This document shows, piece after piece, positions 1 through 10,730 of a stretch of 64,000 nt of DNA; within the stretch, counting starts at the first letter, position 1; every line of letters starts with the position of its first letter. The stretch spans positions 558,001 to 622,000 of the forward strand of contig NZ_CP078069.1 of assembly GCF_019195435.1 (NCBI RefSeq). The letters run 5' to 3'. Made by a program: the position numbers and the translations under genes. Below the pieces are notes generated by a model. The model did no database searches, had not been told where the DNA came from, and worked only from the letters and a program-made list of their open reading frames with translations. This DNA is from Comamonas sp. NLF-1-9 (GTDB taxonomy: Bacteria > Pseudomonadota > Gammaproteobacteria > Burkholderiales > Burkholderiaceae_C).

Positions 1-204
1 CTTGATACCGCAGCTTTCTTCTCGATCGCCTTCTGGCACAGCAGCGACGCCTTCATGGCAGCCAACTGGGTCGAGATCGCCTGGGTGGACTACGCCGTCA
101 AGCTGAGCGTGAGTCTGGCGGTCTTTGTGCCGGCCTATGGCGTGCTGCTGGCCGCCATCCTGCGCTGGCTGCGCCCGGCGCCGCCGGTGGCGCTGGCGCG
201 CTGA
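1..204 (+). CDS. Queuosine precursor transporter-like protein (VUT family), C-terminal fragment
   Basis: The reading frame is open from base 1 and ends at a TGA at 202-204, leaving 67 residues of a protein that begins outside the window. The fragment begins with a DTAAFFSIAF stretch, followed by a short loop and one hydrophobic helix (VDYAVKLSVSLAVFVPAYGVLL), then a Pro/Ala/Arg tail. That pattern resembles the last helices of YhhQ/VUT-family transporters, six-helix inner-membrane proteins that import queuosine precursors. The assignment is from memory of family sequences and from a short fragment only. The gene ends just before a hairpin terminator and is convergent with argG. Confidence 0.6.
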   Translation, partial: LDTAAFFSIAFWHSSDAFMAANWVEIAWVDYAVKLSVSLAVFVPAYGVLLAAILRWLRPAPPVALAR

Positions 205-215
205 GCGGCGCACAC

Positions 216-241
216 AAAAGCGCCAGCGCTCAGGCTGGCGT

Positions 242-245
<4 letters not shown>
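216..245. terminator. Bidirectional Rho-independent terminator
   Basis: A perfect 7-bp stem (CGCCAGC at 221-227, GCTGGCG at 234-240) with a 6-nt loop is followed by TTTTT on the plus strand. It is preceded by AAAA, which gives a T run on the minus strand. It can therefore serve both the transporter gene and the convergent argG gene. Confidence 0.8.
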
Positions 246-1745
<1,500 letters not shown>

Positions 1746-2420
1746 TCAGCGCCAGCGGCGGCGGTAGCCGTGGTCCCAGCCGCCGTCGCTGCGGTATTCG
1801 ATGGTGGCATCGACCGCCGGCGCGCCGTAGTAGGGGCTGGTGTAGACGGGGCTGGTATAGACCGGCGTCTCGGTCACGACCACGGCGCTTTGTGGCGCGT
1901 CGTAATAGCCATGGGCCTGGGGTTGCTGGTAGACGGGCGCGGTGGCCGGCTGCACCGTCACGGGAATCCACTGCCCCGGGTCGTACTGGGTGCGCGTGGT
2001 GTACTGGCGCCCGCCGTATTCATACACCACGTCGTAGCCGAGGAACTGGGTGTCGTAGCGCGTCTGCACGCTGCAGCGCTGCACGTCCTGGTAGCCGGGG
2101 CGGCCGCCTTCGACCTGGTTGCCCAGCACCGCGCCGCCTACGACGCCAGCGGCCGTGGCCAGAGCCCGGCCGCTGCCGCCGCCGATGGCATTGCCCACCA
2201 GGCCGCCGGCCACGGCGCCGAGCACCGCGCCGGCGCCGGAAGTCTGGCGCGTGCCGCTGTACACGGTTTCGTTGTGGCATACCTGCTGGGGCACCGCTAC
2301 CTGCTGCGATACCGGCGTGACCGACAGCACGCGCCCCATTTCACGCCCCTGGGGCGTCTGGGCATGGGCGCTGGCCAGCGCGGCGCTGCTCAGCAATGCA
2401 AGGGTGAACAATTTTTTCAT
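1746..2420 (-). CDS. Glycine zipper 2TM domain-containing envelope protein
   Basis: The 224-residue protein starts with a Sec signal peptide (MKKLFTLALLSSAALASAHA, cleavage likely after residue 20). A glycine zipper follows at about residues 62-105, with repeated GxxxG-type motifs such as GAVLGAVAGGLVGNAIGGG, a segment able to insert in or pack against membranes. The C-terminal third is rich in Tyr, Pro, Val and Gln. Proteins of this 17-kDa-antigen/SlyB-like class are outer-membrane or periplasmic and have no known enzymatic role; here the signal lacks a lipobox Cys. A good ribosome-binding site (AAAGGAGC) precedes the ATG. The gene is monocistronic. Confidence 0.85.
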   Translation of the reverse strand: MKKLFTLALLSSAALASAHAQTPQGREMGRVLSVTPVSQQVAVPQQVCHNETVYSGTRQTSGAGAVLGAVAGGLVGNAIGGGSGRALATAAGVVGGAVLGNQVEGGRPGYQDVQRCSVQTRYDTQFLGYDVVYEYGGRQYTTRTQYDPGQWIPVTVQPATAPVYQQPQAHGYYDAPQSAVVVTETPVYTSPVYTSPYYGAPAVDATIEYRSDGGWDHGYRRRWR

Positions 2421-2544
2421 GGCAAAAGCTCCTTTCGGATGGGCTGGGCGTGTGCAGCTTGGAGTCTTGGCGCAAGTGTAGGTTGCATCGGTGAAAACCG
2501 GCTATCCCTTGGGTAAAGCTGCGTAAAAGCTCAATGGCGCTGCC

Positions 2545-2910
2545 CTAAACGGCGCTGCCTTGGGCTGTGCGCGCGGCCCAGTCGGCGGCGTCAAAACCCA
2601 CGGTGAGGGCGTCGCGCCATTGGACGACCGGGCGCTTGATCAGGCTGGGCTGGGCACGCATCAGCGCGCAGGCGCTGGCCGCGTCGCGCGCGCCGGCCCG
2701 GGCTGCGTCGTCAAGGCGGCGCCAGGTGCTGCCGCGGCGGTTCAGAAGCTTTTCCCAGCCGACGGCCTGCGCCCAGCATTCGGGCGCGCCATCGGGCAGG
2801 CCCTGGGTCTTGAAGTCGTGAAAGACGTAGGCCACACCGTGTTCGGCCAGCCAGGCGCGGGCCTTCTTGACGGTGTCGCAATGGGCAATGCCGTAGAGCG
2901 TGATGGGCAT
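2545..2910 (-). CDS. ArsC/Spx-family reductase-like protein (YffB type)
   Basis: This 121-residue thioredoxin-fold protein starts MPITLYGIAHCDT, with a single conserved Cys in HCDTVKKARAWL (residue 10). The later YVFHDFKTQG and IKRPVV segments are typical of ArsC/YffB proteins. The family includes arsenate reductases and YffB, for which a glutathione-dependent thiol role is suspected. No ars genes are nearby, so a true arsenate role is unlikely. The ATG at 2910 is chosen because the 22 upstream in-frame codons lie outside family homology and overlap the folC promoter region. The gene is divergent from folC. Confidence 0.85.
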   Translation of the reverse strand: MPITLYGIAHCDTVKKARAWLAEHGVAYVFHDFKTQGLPDGAPECWAQAVGWEKLLNRRGSTWRRLDDAARAGARDAASACALMRAQPSLIKRPVVQWRDALTVGFDAADWAARTAQGSAV

Positions 2911-2954
2911 GGGGATACTCGCCTGAACAGTGTCGCCACGAACGGGCGCTGCAG

Positions 2955-2969
2955 CACAATCGCCGCGTA
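2955..2969 (+). promoter_or_regulatory. Possible -10 box for folC with a near-leaderless start
   Basis: CACAAT at 2955-2960 resembles the TACAAT -10 boxes seen elsewhere in this window and ends 8 nt before the folC ATG at 2969. If used, the transcript would begin 1-2 nt before the start codon. No convincing -35 box is visible. Confidence 0.35.
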
Positions 2970-4429
2970 TGCACACCTTACCCGATACCCTGGACGGCTG
3001 GCTTGCCTACTGCGAGCAGCTGCACCCGCACACCATAGAGATGGGCCTGGAGCGCGTGGCGCTGGTGAAAGAGCGCATGGCCCTGCGCCTGGACTGCCCG
3101 GTGATCACCGTGGCCGGCACCAACGGCAAGGGCTCTACCTGCGCGATGATCGAGGCGGTGGCGCTGCAGGCCGGCTACCGGCCGGGCGTCTATACCTCGC
3201 CGCATCTGGTGCACTTCGAGGAGCGCTGCCGCATCCACGGCGAAACCGTGAAGGCCGAGGATTTGCTGCCGCATTTCGAGGCCGTGGAGCGCGCGCGCAC
3301 CGAGGGCACAGAGGTGCAGCTCACCTACTTCGAGTTCACCACGCTCGCCATCCTGCGCCTGATCAGCCAGGCCAGGGTCGATGTGGCGGTGCTCGAAGTG
3401 GGCATGGGCGGGCGCCTGGACGCGGTGAACGTGATCGACGCCGACTGCGCGGTGATCACCATGATCGACGTCGACCACGCCGAATACCTGGGGCCGGACC
3501 GCGAGAGCATAGGCCGCGAGAAGGCCGGCATCATGCGCGCCGGCAAGCCGGTGGTGGTCTGCGACCCGCTGCCGCCCGAGAGCGTGATCGAGCATGCGGC
3601 GGCCATCGGCGCGCACTTGTGGCGCTTCGGCACGGACTTCAACTACTCGGGCGACAAGCTGCAGTGGTCCTGGGCCGGGCGCGGGCGGCGCTATGCCGGC
3701 ATGGCTTATCCGGCGCTGCGCGGTGCCAACCAGTTGTTCAACGCCTCCGGGGCGCTGGCAGCGCTGGAGGCGATACGCGACAAGCTGCCGATCTCGGCGC
3801 AGGCGGTGCGCGCCGGCCTGGCGCTGGTGGAGCTGCCCGGGCGCTTCGAGGTGGCGCCCGGCCAGCCGGTGGTGGTGCTCGACGTCGCGCACAACCCGCA
3901 TGCGGTGGCAACCCTTGCCGCCAGCATGAGCACCATGGGGCATTTCCGGCTCACGCATGCGGTGTTCGGGGCGATGGCCGACAAGGACATCACCGGCATC
4001 TTCGAGAAGATGGGGCCGCTGATCGACCGCTGGTATTTCACCGATCTGCCTACGCCGCGCGCCGAAACCGCGGAGCACCTGCAGCAGCGCTGGGAGCGCT
4101 TTCACGCCCGGCAGGAGGCACTGCACGCGCCCGCCCAGGCGATGCAGAACGACGCGCCGCGCATGGACCTGAGCGAGGCGCTGAAGCAGCAGGACGACAA
4201 GCCGCACCTGTCGGTCACGCGCTCGCGCCGGGGCAGCAGCGGCGAGGGCGGGGGCGGGCGGCGCATCGTCAAGAGCGAGGTGTTTGCCGAGCCGCAGGCG
4301 GCGCTGGATGCGGCCCTGGCCGCCTCCAGGCTCACTGATAGAATCGTCGTCTTCGGATCGTTCTACACGGTCGGCGGCATCCTCAAGAACGGCGTGCCGC
4401 AGATGCACGGCAAGCACTTCGACCTCTGA
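2969..4429 (+). CDS. folC: Dihydrofolate synthase / folylpolyglutamate synthase
   Basis: FolC adds glutamate to dihydropteroate and then extends the folate polyglutamate tail, using ATP. The Mur-ligase P-loop TVAGTNGKGST is at about residues 47-57, and the later LDVAHNPHA motif marks the C-terminal domain. The predicted 486 residues exceed the usual 420-430. The excess is a hydrophilic, Gln/Arg/Gly-rich segment at about residues 378-431, between the DLPTPRA motif and the final VVFGSFYTVGG strand. The start MHTLPDTLDGWL is chosen over an upstream in-frame ATG. The downstream order SPOR, cvpA, purF, metZ, gltX is typical of this bacterial group. Confidence 0.93.
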   Translation: MHTLPDTLDGWLAYCEQLHPHTIEMGLERVALVKERMALRLDCPVITVAGTNGKGSTCAMIEAVALQAGYRPGVYTSPHLVHFEERCRIHGETVKAEDLLPHFEAVERARTEGTEVQLTYFEFTTLAILRLISQARVDVAVLEVGMGGRLDAVNVIDADCAVITMIDVDHAEYLGPDRESIGREKAGIMRAGKPVVVCDPLPPESVIEHAAAIGAHLWRFGTDFNYSGDKLQWSWAGRGRRYAGMAYPALRGANQLFNASGALAALEAIRDKLPISAQAVRAGLALVELPGRFEVAPGQPVVVLDVAHNPHAVATLAASMSTMGHFRLTHAVFGAMADKDITGIFEKMGPLIDRWYFTDLPTPRAETAEHLQQRWERFHARQEALHAPAQAMQNDAPRMDLSEALKQQDDKPHLSVTRSRRGSSGEGGGGRRIVKSEVFAEPQAALDAALAASRLTDRIVVFGSFYTVGGILKNGVPQMHGKHFDL

Positions 4430-4449
4430 CCTGGCAGGCGCCGGTTTTC

Positions 4450-5349
4450 ATGGCATTTTTCAAGTTCCCCTGGACCCCCCGAGCGCAAGAGCCGGCCAGG
4501 GCCGCGCCGCCAAAGCGGGGTCGCGCCGCGCAGGCGCAGGCCCAAAGCATGGAAGAGTTGCGCCGCAATGCCCGCCATCGCCTGATGGGTTCGGCGCTGC
4601 TGGTACTGGTGGGCATCATCGTCTTTCCGCTGGTGTTCGATACCGAACCGCGCACCGTGGCGGTGAACGTGGCCATGGACATCCCCGATCGCAATACGGC
4701 CGCGCCCCTGGTCGTGGGTACCGCGCGCCCGCTTGCCGAGCCCGAGCCGCCGCTGGCCAACGCCGGCCTGACGCCGGGCGAAGAACAGCTGGAGGCGAGC
4801 GCGCCCAGGGCCGCCGAGTCGGCGCCGCGGCCGGATGCGGAGGCGGGCGCGGCGCACAAGCCAGCGCCCGACGCGGCGAGCGCGGCAGCCGGGGCAGAGC
4901 ACAAACCCGAAGCCAAGACCGAAGTCAAGGCACAGCCCCGGCCCGAGCCCAAGCCCGACCACAAGCCCGAACCGAAGGCAGAACCGGCCAAGGCCACTCC
5001 CGCACCGGCGCCCGCCCCCAGCAGCGAGGCGCAGCGCGCCCGCGCACTGCTCGAAGGGCATGCGCCCGCCGCCGTCGCGAGTGCTGCGGCGCCGGCCGCT
5101 GCGGCAGCGGGCCAGGGCGAGCGCTACATCGTCCAGGTCGGTGCCTATGCCGACCAAGGCAAGGTGCGCGAGGTGCGCGCCCAGCTCGAGCGCGCCGGCA
5201 TCAAGACCTATGCGCAAGACATTCAGGGCAAGGGCGGGGTGCGCACCACGCGGGTGCGCGTCGGGCCCTTCGGCAGCCGCGCCGAAGCGGGCAAGGTGCT
5301 CGAGCGCGTCAAGGGCCTGGGGCTTGACGGCGTGGTGCTCACGCTCTAG
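4450..5349 (+). CDS. SPOR-domain cell-division-type protein (DedD-like)
   Basis: The 299-residue protein has a short cytoplasmic N-terminus and one membrane helix near residues 49-66 (GSALLVLVGIIVFPLVF). A long Ala/Pro/Lys/Glu-rich linker of about 130 residues has repeated PKP/PEPK units. A C-terminal SPOR domain follows from about residue 221 (YIVQVGAYADQGKVREV to the end). SPOR domains bind peptidoglycan strands stripped of stem peptides at the division septum, so septal localisation is likely. It follows folC by 20 bp. The position between folC and cvpA is the one occupied by dedD in E. coli. Confidence 0.85.
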   Translation: MAFFKFPWTPRAQEPARAAPPKRGRAAQAQAQSMEELRRNARHRLMGSALLVLVGIIVFPLVFDTEPRTVAVNVAMDIPDRNTAAPLVVGTARPLAEPEPPLANAGLTPGEEQLEASAPRAAESAPRPDAEAGAAHKPAPDAASAAAGAEHKPEAKTEVKAQPRPEPKPDHKPEPKAEPAKATPAPAPAPSSEAQRARALLEGHAPAAVASAAAPAAAAAGQGERYIVQVGAYADQGKVREVRAQLERAGIKTYAQDIQGKGGVRTTRVRVGPFGSRAEAGKVLERVKGLGLDGVVLTL

Positions 5350-5522
5350 CAGTCGCAATCTCAATGAAGGCATCGCCCCAGCGCCGTGCAGGCTTGCGCC
5401 CCCTTGCCAGGGCCGGTGCGGCGGCGCTTGCCATGGCATGCAGCGAGCACGCGGGTGCGCCGGCGCACGGTCGCCCTGGTGTGGGGCGCTGACGGCGGGC
5501 GCCAGCGCACGCCCGCATTGCC

Positions 5523-6020
5523 ATGGCCGCACTCGATTGGGGCTTGCTCGCGGTGCTTGTGGTGTCCTTCGTGCTGGGCGCCTGGCGTGGCCTGGTCTTC
5601 GAGCTGCTGTCGCTGGTCGGCTGGGTGCTGGCTTTCTTTTTGGCGCGTGCCTGGGGTGCGTCGCTTGGCGAGCTCCTGCCGTTGGGCGAGGCCCAGGCCG
5701 CCTGGCGCCCGGCCGCAGGCTTCGGGCTGGTGTTCGTGGTCACGGTGTTTGCCTGCGGCCTGCTGGCGACACTGGCGCGCAAGCTGATGCTGGTGGCGGG
5801 CCTGCGCCCGGCCGACCGCGCGCTGGGCGCACTGTTTGGCCTGGTGCGCGGCGTGGCGCTGCTGCTGCTGGCTACCTGGCTGGCGCTGCACACCCCGCTG
5901 GTGCAGCAGCCGTGGTGGCAGGACTCGCGCATGGCGGCGCTGCTGCAAGACACTGTGGCGCAGGCCGGCGTGGCGCCGGCGCAGGAGTGGCTGCGCCATC
6001 TCTCCGGCCCGGAGCACTGA
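5523..6020 (+). CDS. cvpA: CvpA family membrane protein
   Basis: This is a 165-residue inner-membrane protein with about four hydrophobic helices, starting MAALDWGLLAVLVVSFVLGA. The N-terminal region WRGLVFELLSLVGWVLAFF is characteristic of CvpA, first described for colicin V production and since linked to envelope homeostasis. It lies 27 bp upstream of purF, the conserved cvpA-purF pairing. The 173 bp between the SPOR gene and cvpA contain no other coding evidence. Confidence 0.88.
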   Translation: MAALDWGLLAVLVVSFVLGAWRGLVFELLSLVGWVLAFFLARAWGASLGELLPLGEAQAAWRPAAGFGLVFVVTVFACGLLATLARKLMLVAGLRPADRALGALFGLVRGVALLLLATWLALHTPLVQQPWWQDSRMAALLQDTVAQAGVAPAQEWLRHLSGPEH

Positions 6021-6047
6021 CGCGCAAGCGGACGAAGGAAACAAGCG

Positions 6048-7553
6048 ATGTGTGGAATCGTGGGCGTGGTTGGCCAGTCGGCCGTCAATCAACTGATTTA
6101 TGACGCCTTGCTGCTGCTGCAGCACCGCGGGCAGGACGCAAGCGGCATCGTCACCGAGCAGGAGCGCAAGTTCTTCATGCACAAGGCCAAGGGCATGGTG
6201 CGCGACGTGTTTCGCACGCGCAACATGCGCGCGCTGCCGGGCAACGCGGGCCTGGGGCAAGTGCGCTACCCGACGGCAGGCAGCAGCACCAGCGAAGAGG
6301 AAGCCCAGCCGTTCTACGTCAACGCGCCGTTCGGCATCGTGCTGGCGCATAACGGCAACCTGACCAATGCCCACGCGCTGCGCCGCGAACTGTTCGACAA
6401 CGACCACCGCCACACCAACACCGGCAGCGACACCGAAGTGCTGCTGAACGTGCTGGCGCACGAGCTGGCGCGCACCAGCAGCGGCAACCGGCTGCAGTCT
6501 GCGCAGGTCTTCGATGCGGTGCGCGCGGTGCATCGGCGCGTGCAGGGCTCCTACGCCGTGGTGGCGCTGATCGCGGGTTTCGGCCTGCTGGCGTTTCGCG
6601 ATCCCTTCGGCATTCGTCCGCTGTGCCTGGGCCGGGGCGACGATGGCACGGTGATGGTGGCCAGCGAATCGGTGGCGCTGGAGGGCACGTCGCTGCACCT
6701 GACGCGCGACATCGCGCCGGGCGAGGCCGTCGTGGTGCGCAGCGATGGCCAGGTGGAATCGGCCCAGTGCGCCCAGCACGCCGAGCTGCACCCCTGCATC
6801 TTCGAATACGTGTACCTGGCGCGGCCAGACTCGGTGATGGACGGCATCTCGGTCTACCAGGCGCGGCTGAACATGGGCGAAACCCTGGCCAAGCGGGTGA
6901 TCTCCACGGTGCCGCCGGCCGAGATCGACGCGGTCATTCCGGTGCCCGAATCGAGCCGCCCCAGCGCCATGCAACTGGCGCAAAGGCTCGGGCTGCCCTA
7001 CCGCGAGGGCTTCGTGAAGAACCGCTATGTGGGACGCACCTTCATCATGCCGGGCCAGGCCACGCGCAAGAAGTCGGTGCGCCAGAAGCTCAACGCCATA
7101 GGCAGTGAATTCAAGGGCAAGCGCGTGCTGCTGGTCGACGACTCCATCGTGCGCGGCACGACGTCGCGCGAGATCGTGCAGATGGCGCGCGACGCGGGCG
7201 CGAGCAAGGTGTATCTCGCCTCGGCCGCGCCGCCGGTGCGCCATCCCAACGTCTATGGCATAGACATGCCGACCAGCGAAGAGCTGATCGCCAACGGCCG
7301 CAGCGTCGATGAAATCCGCGCCTGGATAGGCTGCGACGCGCTGATCTACCAGGATCTGGAAGCGATGAAGCGCGCCATCGGCCAGGCCAACCCGGGCGTG
7401 CAGGGCTTTGAAGCCTCGTGCTTTGACGGCCGCTACATCACCGGCCTGAGCGCCGCAGACCTCGCAGCGCTGCGTGCCGAGCGCAGCGCGTTGGGCGATG
7501 ATGAAGGCGTCGCAATGTCGCGCCTCTCGCTGCCCAACGCCGAGACTGCATAA
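6048..7553 (+). CDS. purF: Amidophosphoribosyltransferase
   Basis: PurF transfers ammonia from glutamine to PRPP, the first committed step of purine synthesis. The start Met is followed directly by Cys2 (MCGIVGVVG), the N-terminal nucleophile of the glutaminase domain. No propeptide is present, as in the E. coli type. The phosphoribosyltransferase PRPP loop VLLVDDSIVRGTTS lies at about residues 360-373. The length, 501 residues, is normal. It probably forms an operon with cvpA and the genes above. A dispersed repeat follows the stop codon. Confidence 0.96.
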   Translation: MCGIVGVVGQSAVNQLIYDALLLLQHRGQDASGIVTEQERKFFMHKAKGMVRDVFRTRNMRALPGNAGLGQVRYPTAGSSTSEEEAQPFYVNAPFGIVLAHNGNLTNAHALRRELFDNDHRHTNTGSDTEVLLNVLAHELARTSSGNRLQSAQVFDAVRAVHRRVQGSYAVVALIAGFGLLAFRDPFGIRPLCLGRGDDGTVMVASESVALEGTSLHLTRDIAPGEAVVVRSDGQVESAQCAQHAELHPCIFEYVYLARPDSVMDGISVYQARLNMGETLAKRVISTVPPAEIDAVIPVPESSRPSAMQLAQRLGLPYREGFVKNRYVGRTFIMPGQATRKKSVRQKLNAIGSEFKGKRVLLVDDSIVRGTTSREIVQMARDAGASKVYLASAAPPVRHPNVYGIDMPTSEELIANGRSVDEIRAWIGCDALIYQDLEAMKRAIGQANPGVQGFEASCFDGRYITGLSAADLAALRAERSALGDDEGVAMSRLSLPNAETA

Positions 7554-7559
7554 AAAAAG

Positions 7560-7648
7560 AGAGCGGCCAGCGCTTGCCATTATGGGTTCTCAGATACAAA
7601 CCATTGGCAATTCGTTGCTGCGCAAGCGCTGACAGCTCCTGTTTTGGA
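7560..7648 (-). repeat. Dispersed repeat, copy B (long palindromic form)
   Basis: This copy fills most of the 101 bp between purF and metZ. Its two ends are inverted: AGAGCGGCCAGCGCTTGCC on the left and GCAAGCGCTGACAGCTCCTG on the right, so the transcript can fold into a long imperfect hairpin. On the minus strand it begins AAAACAGGAGCTGTCAGCGC. It may affect the purF 3' end or purF-metZ read-through. Confidence 0.65.
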
Positions 7649-7654
7649 AGAACC

Positions 7655-8875
7655 ATGTCTGAACCCATCTCCGACCTGCCCGAGGGACTGCACCCCGAAA
7701 CCTACGCCGTGCGCGCCGCCGTTGCGCGCAGCAGCTACGGCGAACACAGCGAGGCGCTGTACCTGACCAGCAGCTTCGTGCAGCACGACTGTGAAAGCGC
7801 CGCGCGCCGCTTTGCCAGGGAAGAGCCCGGCTACACCTACACCCGCACCGCCAACCCCACGGTGGCCAGTTTCGAGCAGCGCCTGGCGCACATGGAAGGC
7901 ACCGAATGCGCCGTGGCCACCGCCACCGGCATGGCGGCCATCTTGCTGGTGGCGCTGACCACGCTCAAGGCGGGCGACCACGTGATCGCCTCGCAATCCA
8001 TGTTCGGCTCCACCATGAAGCTGCTGGGCAGCGAGATGGCGCGCTTTGGCGTGGAGACCAGTTTCGTCGCGCAAACCGACGTGTCCGCCTGGCGAGCGGC
8101 GGTGAAGCCCAACACCCGACTGCTGTTTGCCGAAACGCCGACCAACCCACTGACCGACCTGTGCGACATCGCTCAGCTTGCCGACATCGCCCACGGCGCG
8201 GGCGCGCTGCTGGCGGTGGACAACAGCTTTGCCTCGCCGGTGCTGCAGCGCCCCATCGAGTTCGGCGCCGATCTCGTCGTGCATTCGGGCACCAAGCTGA
8301 TCGACGGGCAGGGCAGGGTGATGGCCGGCGCGGTCTGCGGCACGCAAAAACTCGTCGACGGCGTGATGGGCACCTTTTTGCGCAGCGGCGGGCTCAACCT
8401 CTCGCCATTCAACGCCTGGGTGGTCTTGAAGGGGCTGGAAACCCTGGCGCTGCGCGTCAAGGCCGAAAGCGCCGCCGCGCTGGAGCTGGCCACCTGGCTG
8501 CAAGACCACCCCAAGGTCGCCGCCGTGCACTATCCGGGCCTCAAGAGCCATCCGCAGCACGAACTGGCCATGCGCCAGCAAAGCGGCATGGGCGGCACGG
8601 TGCTGGCGTTTGACGTGGTCGGCCACACGCCCGAGCAACTGCGCGCCAACGCCTTTCACGTGATCGATCGCACGCGCGTATGCTCGGTCACCGCCAACCT
8701 CGGCGACGTGAAGACCACCATCACCCACCCCGCCAGCACCTCGCACGGGCGCCTCTCGGAAGAGCAGCGTCAGGCCGCCGGCGTCAAGCAAGGCCTGATC
8801 CGCATCTCGATGGGGCTGGAACACATGGACGATCTCAAGGCCGACCTGCTGCGCGGCCTGGACACCCTGGCATGA
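7655..8875 (+). CDS. metZ: O-succinylhomoserine sulfhydrylase
   Basis: This PLP enzyme makes homocysteine from O-succinylhomoserine (or the acetyl ester) and sulfide. The protein (406 residues) has the Cys/Met-metabolism PLP fold, with the lysine in [13 protein letters not shown] and substrate-binding motifs ETPTNPL and SLGDVKT-like [14 protein letters not shown]. The start at 7655 is preceded by a GGAAG ribosome-binding site. The frame stays open upstream but only through repeat B. It overlaps gltX by 4 bp (ATGA). MetZ is the usual partner of purF in this lineage; acetyl versus succinyl specificity cannot be read from the sequence. Confidence 0.9.
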   Translation: MSEPISDLPEGLHPETYAVRAAVARSSYGEHSEALYLTSSFVQHDCESAARRFAREEPGYTYTRTANPTVASFEQRLAHMEGTECAVATATGMAAILLVALTTLKAGDHVIASQSMFGSTMKLLGSEMARFGVETSFVAQTDVSAWRAAVKPNTRLLFAETPTNPLTDLCDIAQLADIAHGAGALLAVDNSFASPVLQRPIEFGADLVVHSGTKLIDGQGRVMAGAVCGTQKLVDGVMGTFLRSGGLNLSPFNAWVVLKGLETLALRVKAESAAALELATWLQDHPKVAAVHYPGLKSHPQHELAMRQQSGMGGTVLAFDVVGHTPEQLRANAFHVIDRTRVCSVTANLGDVKTTITHPASTSHGRLSEEQRQAAGVKQGLIRISMGLEHMDDLKADLLRGLDTLA

Positions 8876-10281
8876 CAGAAAAGAAAGTACGCACCCGCTT
8901 CGCCCCTTCGCCCACCGGCTTCATCCACCTGGGCAACATTCGCTCGGCGCTCTACCCCTGGGCTTATGCGCGCGCCATGGGCGGGCAATTCATCCTGCGC
9001 ATCGAAGACACCGACCTGGAGCGCTCCACGCAAGAGGCAGTGGACGTCATCCTCGAAGGCATGCAGTGGCTCGAGCTCGACATCGACGAAGGCCCCTACT
9101 ACCAGATGCAGCGCATGGAGCGCTACAAGGCGGTGCTCGAGCAGCTCAAGGCCAGCGGCCACGTCTACCCCTGCTACATGAGCGTGCAAGAGCTCGACGC
9201 CCTGCGCGAGCGCCAGACCGCAGCCAAGGAAAAGCCGCGCTACGACGGCACCTGGCGCCCCGAGCCGGGCAAGACCCTGCCGCCCATCCCCGAGGGCGTG
9301 CAGCCCGTACTGCGCTTCAAGACGCCGCAAACCGGCACAGTGGGCTGGGACGATCAATGCAAGGGCCGCATCGAGTTCCAGAACAGCGAGCTCGACGACC
9401 TGGTCATCGCCCGCCCCGACGGCACGCCGACCTACAACTTCTGCGTCTGCGTGGACGACATGGACATGGCGATCACCCACGTGATTCGCGGTGACGACCA
9501 CGTCAACAACACCCCGCGCCAGATCCACATCTACCAGGCGCTGGGCGTTGAGCCGCCGGTCTTTGCCCACCTGCCCACGGTGCTCAATGAAGACGGCGAA
9601 AAGATGAGCAAGCGCCGAGGCGCCAAGCCCGTCACCTGGTACCGCGACGCGGGCTTTCTGCCCGACGCCATGGTCAATTACCTCGCGCGCCTGGGCTGGA
9701 GCCACGGCGACGACGAAATCTTCAGCCGCGCGGAGTTTCTTGAATGGTTCAACCTCAACCACCTGGGCAAGAGCGCCGGGCAGTTTGACGAAGCCAAACT
9801 GCGCTGGGTCAACGCCCAGCATCTGAAGGCGCTGGCCGACGAAGACCTGGCGCGGCGCGTGCGCCCCTTCGTGTTGCAAGAGGGCGTGAGCGAGGCGCAG
9901 CTCGATGCCGACGATCGCCTGCCGCGCATCTGCGCCCTGTTCAAGGACCGCTGCGACACCCTGGTGGACCTGGCCCGCTGGGCGCGGCTCTTCTACCTCG
10001 ATGCGATCGAGCGCAATGTCGAGGATGCCGCCCAGCACCTGAACGACGCCGCCCAGGCTCCGCTGGCCGCCTTTGCCGAGGCCATCGAGTCGGTCCAGTG
10101 GACGCGCGAAGCCATCAACGCCGCCATCAAGGGCGTGTTGAAGGCCCAGGGCATCAAGATGCCGCAGCTCGCCATGCCGCTGCGCGTGCTCACCATGGGC
10201 GTCGCGCACACGCCGTCGGTGGACGCGGTGCTGGAACTGCTGGGTCGTGAAAAAATCCTCGCGCGACTGCAAAACCGCTGA
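8872..10281 (+). CDS. gltX: Glutamyl-tRNA synthetase
   Basis: This class I aminoacyl-tRNA synthetase charges tRNA-Glu. The HIGH-type motif is HLGNIRS near residue 21 and the KMSKS-type motif is KMSKRRGA near residue 245. The length (469 residues) is typical. The ATG overlaps the metZ stop by 4 bp, indicating coupled translation. The tRNA-Glu gene lies 156 bp downstream. Confidence 0.96.
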   Translation: MTEKKVRTRFAPSPTGFIHLGNIRSALYPWAYARAMGGQFILRIEDTDLERSTQEAVDVILEGMQWLELDIDEGPYYQMQRMERYKAVLEQLKASGHVYPCYMSVQELDALRERQTAAKEKPRYDGTWRPEPGKTLPPIPEGVQPVLRFKTPQTGTVGWDDQCKGRIEFQNSELDDLVIARPDGTPTYNFCVCVDDMDMAITHVIRGDDHVNNTPRQIHIYQALGVEPPVFAHLPTVLNEDGEKMSKRRGAKPVTWYRDAGFLPDAMVNYLARLGWSHGDDEIFSRAEFLEWFNLNHLGKSAGQFDEAKLRWVNAQHLKALADEDLARRVRPFVLQEGVSEAQLDADDRLPRICALFKDRCDTLVDLARWARLFYLDAIERNVEDAAQHLNDAAQAPLAAFAEAIESVQWTREAINAAIKGVLKAQGIKMPQLAMPLRVLTMGVAHTPSVDAVLELLGREKILARLQNR

Positions 10282-10291
10282 AAATCCACGC

Positions 10292-10297
10292 TACAAT
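10292..10297 (+). promoter_or_regulatory. Possible -10 box (TACAAT) upstream of the tRNA cluster
   Basis: TACAAT lies 10 bp after the gltX stop codon and about 140 bp before tRNA-Glu. It matches the -10 style of other promoters in this window. A good -35 box is not evident. It is the best candidate promoter for the tRNA operon. Confidence 0.3.
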
Positions 10298-10437
10298 GCG
10301 CGTCTTTGGTGGAGACGACCAGGTGAAGATTGGGTCTGATCCAGCGGGAAGGGGCTTGAAAGCGCGCTTTTGCGTCGTGTACGCGAAGCGGGCAGTAACA
10401 GCTACCGGCCGCTACCGAAAGATTTGTCTCAGGTTTT

Positions 10438-10513
10438 GACCCTATCGTCTAGAGGCCTAGGACACCACCCTTTCACGGTGGGTACCGGGGTTCGAATCCC
10501 CGTAGGGTCGCCA
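10438..10513 (+). tRNA. tRNA-Glu (anticodon TTC)
   Basis: A full 76-nt cloverleaf is present. Acceptor strands are GACCCTA and TAGGGTC, the anticodon stem is CCACC/GGTGG with loop CTTTCAC and anticodon TTC at 10472-10474, the T-loop is TTCGAAT, and the CCA end is encoded at 10511-10513. It is the first tRNA of a three-gene cluster. Confidence 0.97.
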
Positions 10514-10520
10514 AGTTGTA

Positions 10521-10565
10521 CAGCACTTGGTTGCTCTGTTTATCAGAGCAACAAAAGCTGTGCTG
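10521..10565 (+). other. Strong stem-loop between tRNA-Glu and tRNA-Asp
   Basis: A perfect 9-bp stem (GTTGCTCTG at 10530-10538, CAGAGCAAC at 10544-10552) is enclosed by a second stem, CAGCAC (10521-10526) with GTGCTG (10560-10565). No T run follows on the plus strand. It is more likely a processing or spacing structure in the tRNA precursor than a terminator. Confidence 0.6.
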
Positions 10566-10641
10566 GAGTGGTAGTTCAGTTGGTTAGAATACCGGCCTGT
10601 CACGCCGGGGGTCGCGGGTTCGAGTCCCGTCCACTCCGCCA
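10565..10641 (+). tRNA. tRNA-Asp (anticodon GTC)
   Basis: This is a 77-nt cloverleaf. Acceptor strands are GGAGTGG and CCACTCC, the anticodon stem is CCGGC/GCCGG with loop CTGTCAC (GTC at 10599-10601), and CCA is encoded at 10639-10641. It is separated from tRNA-Ala by 6 bp. Confidence 0.97.
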
Positions 10642-10647
10642 CAATTC

Positions 10648-10723
<76 letters not shown>

Positions 10724-10730
10724 ATCCACA

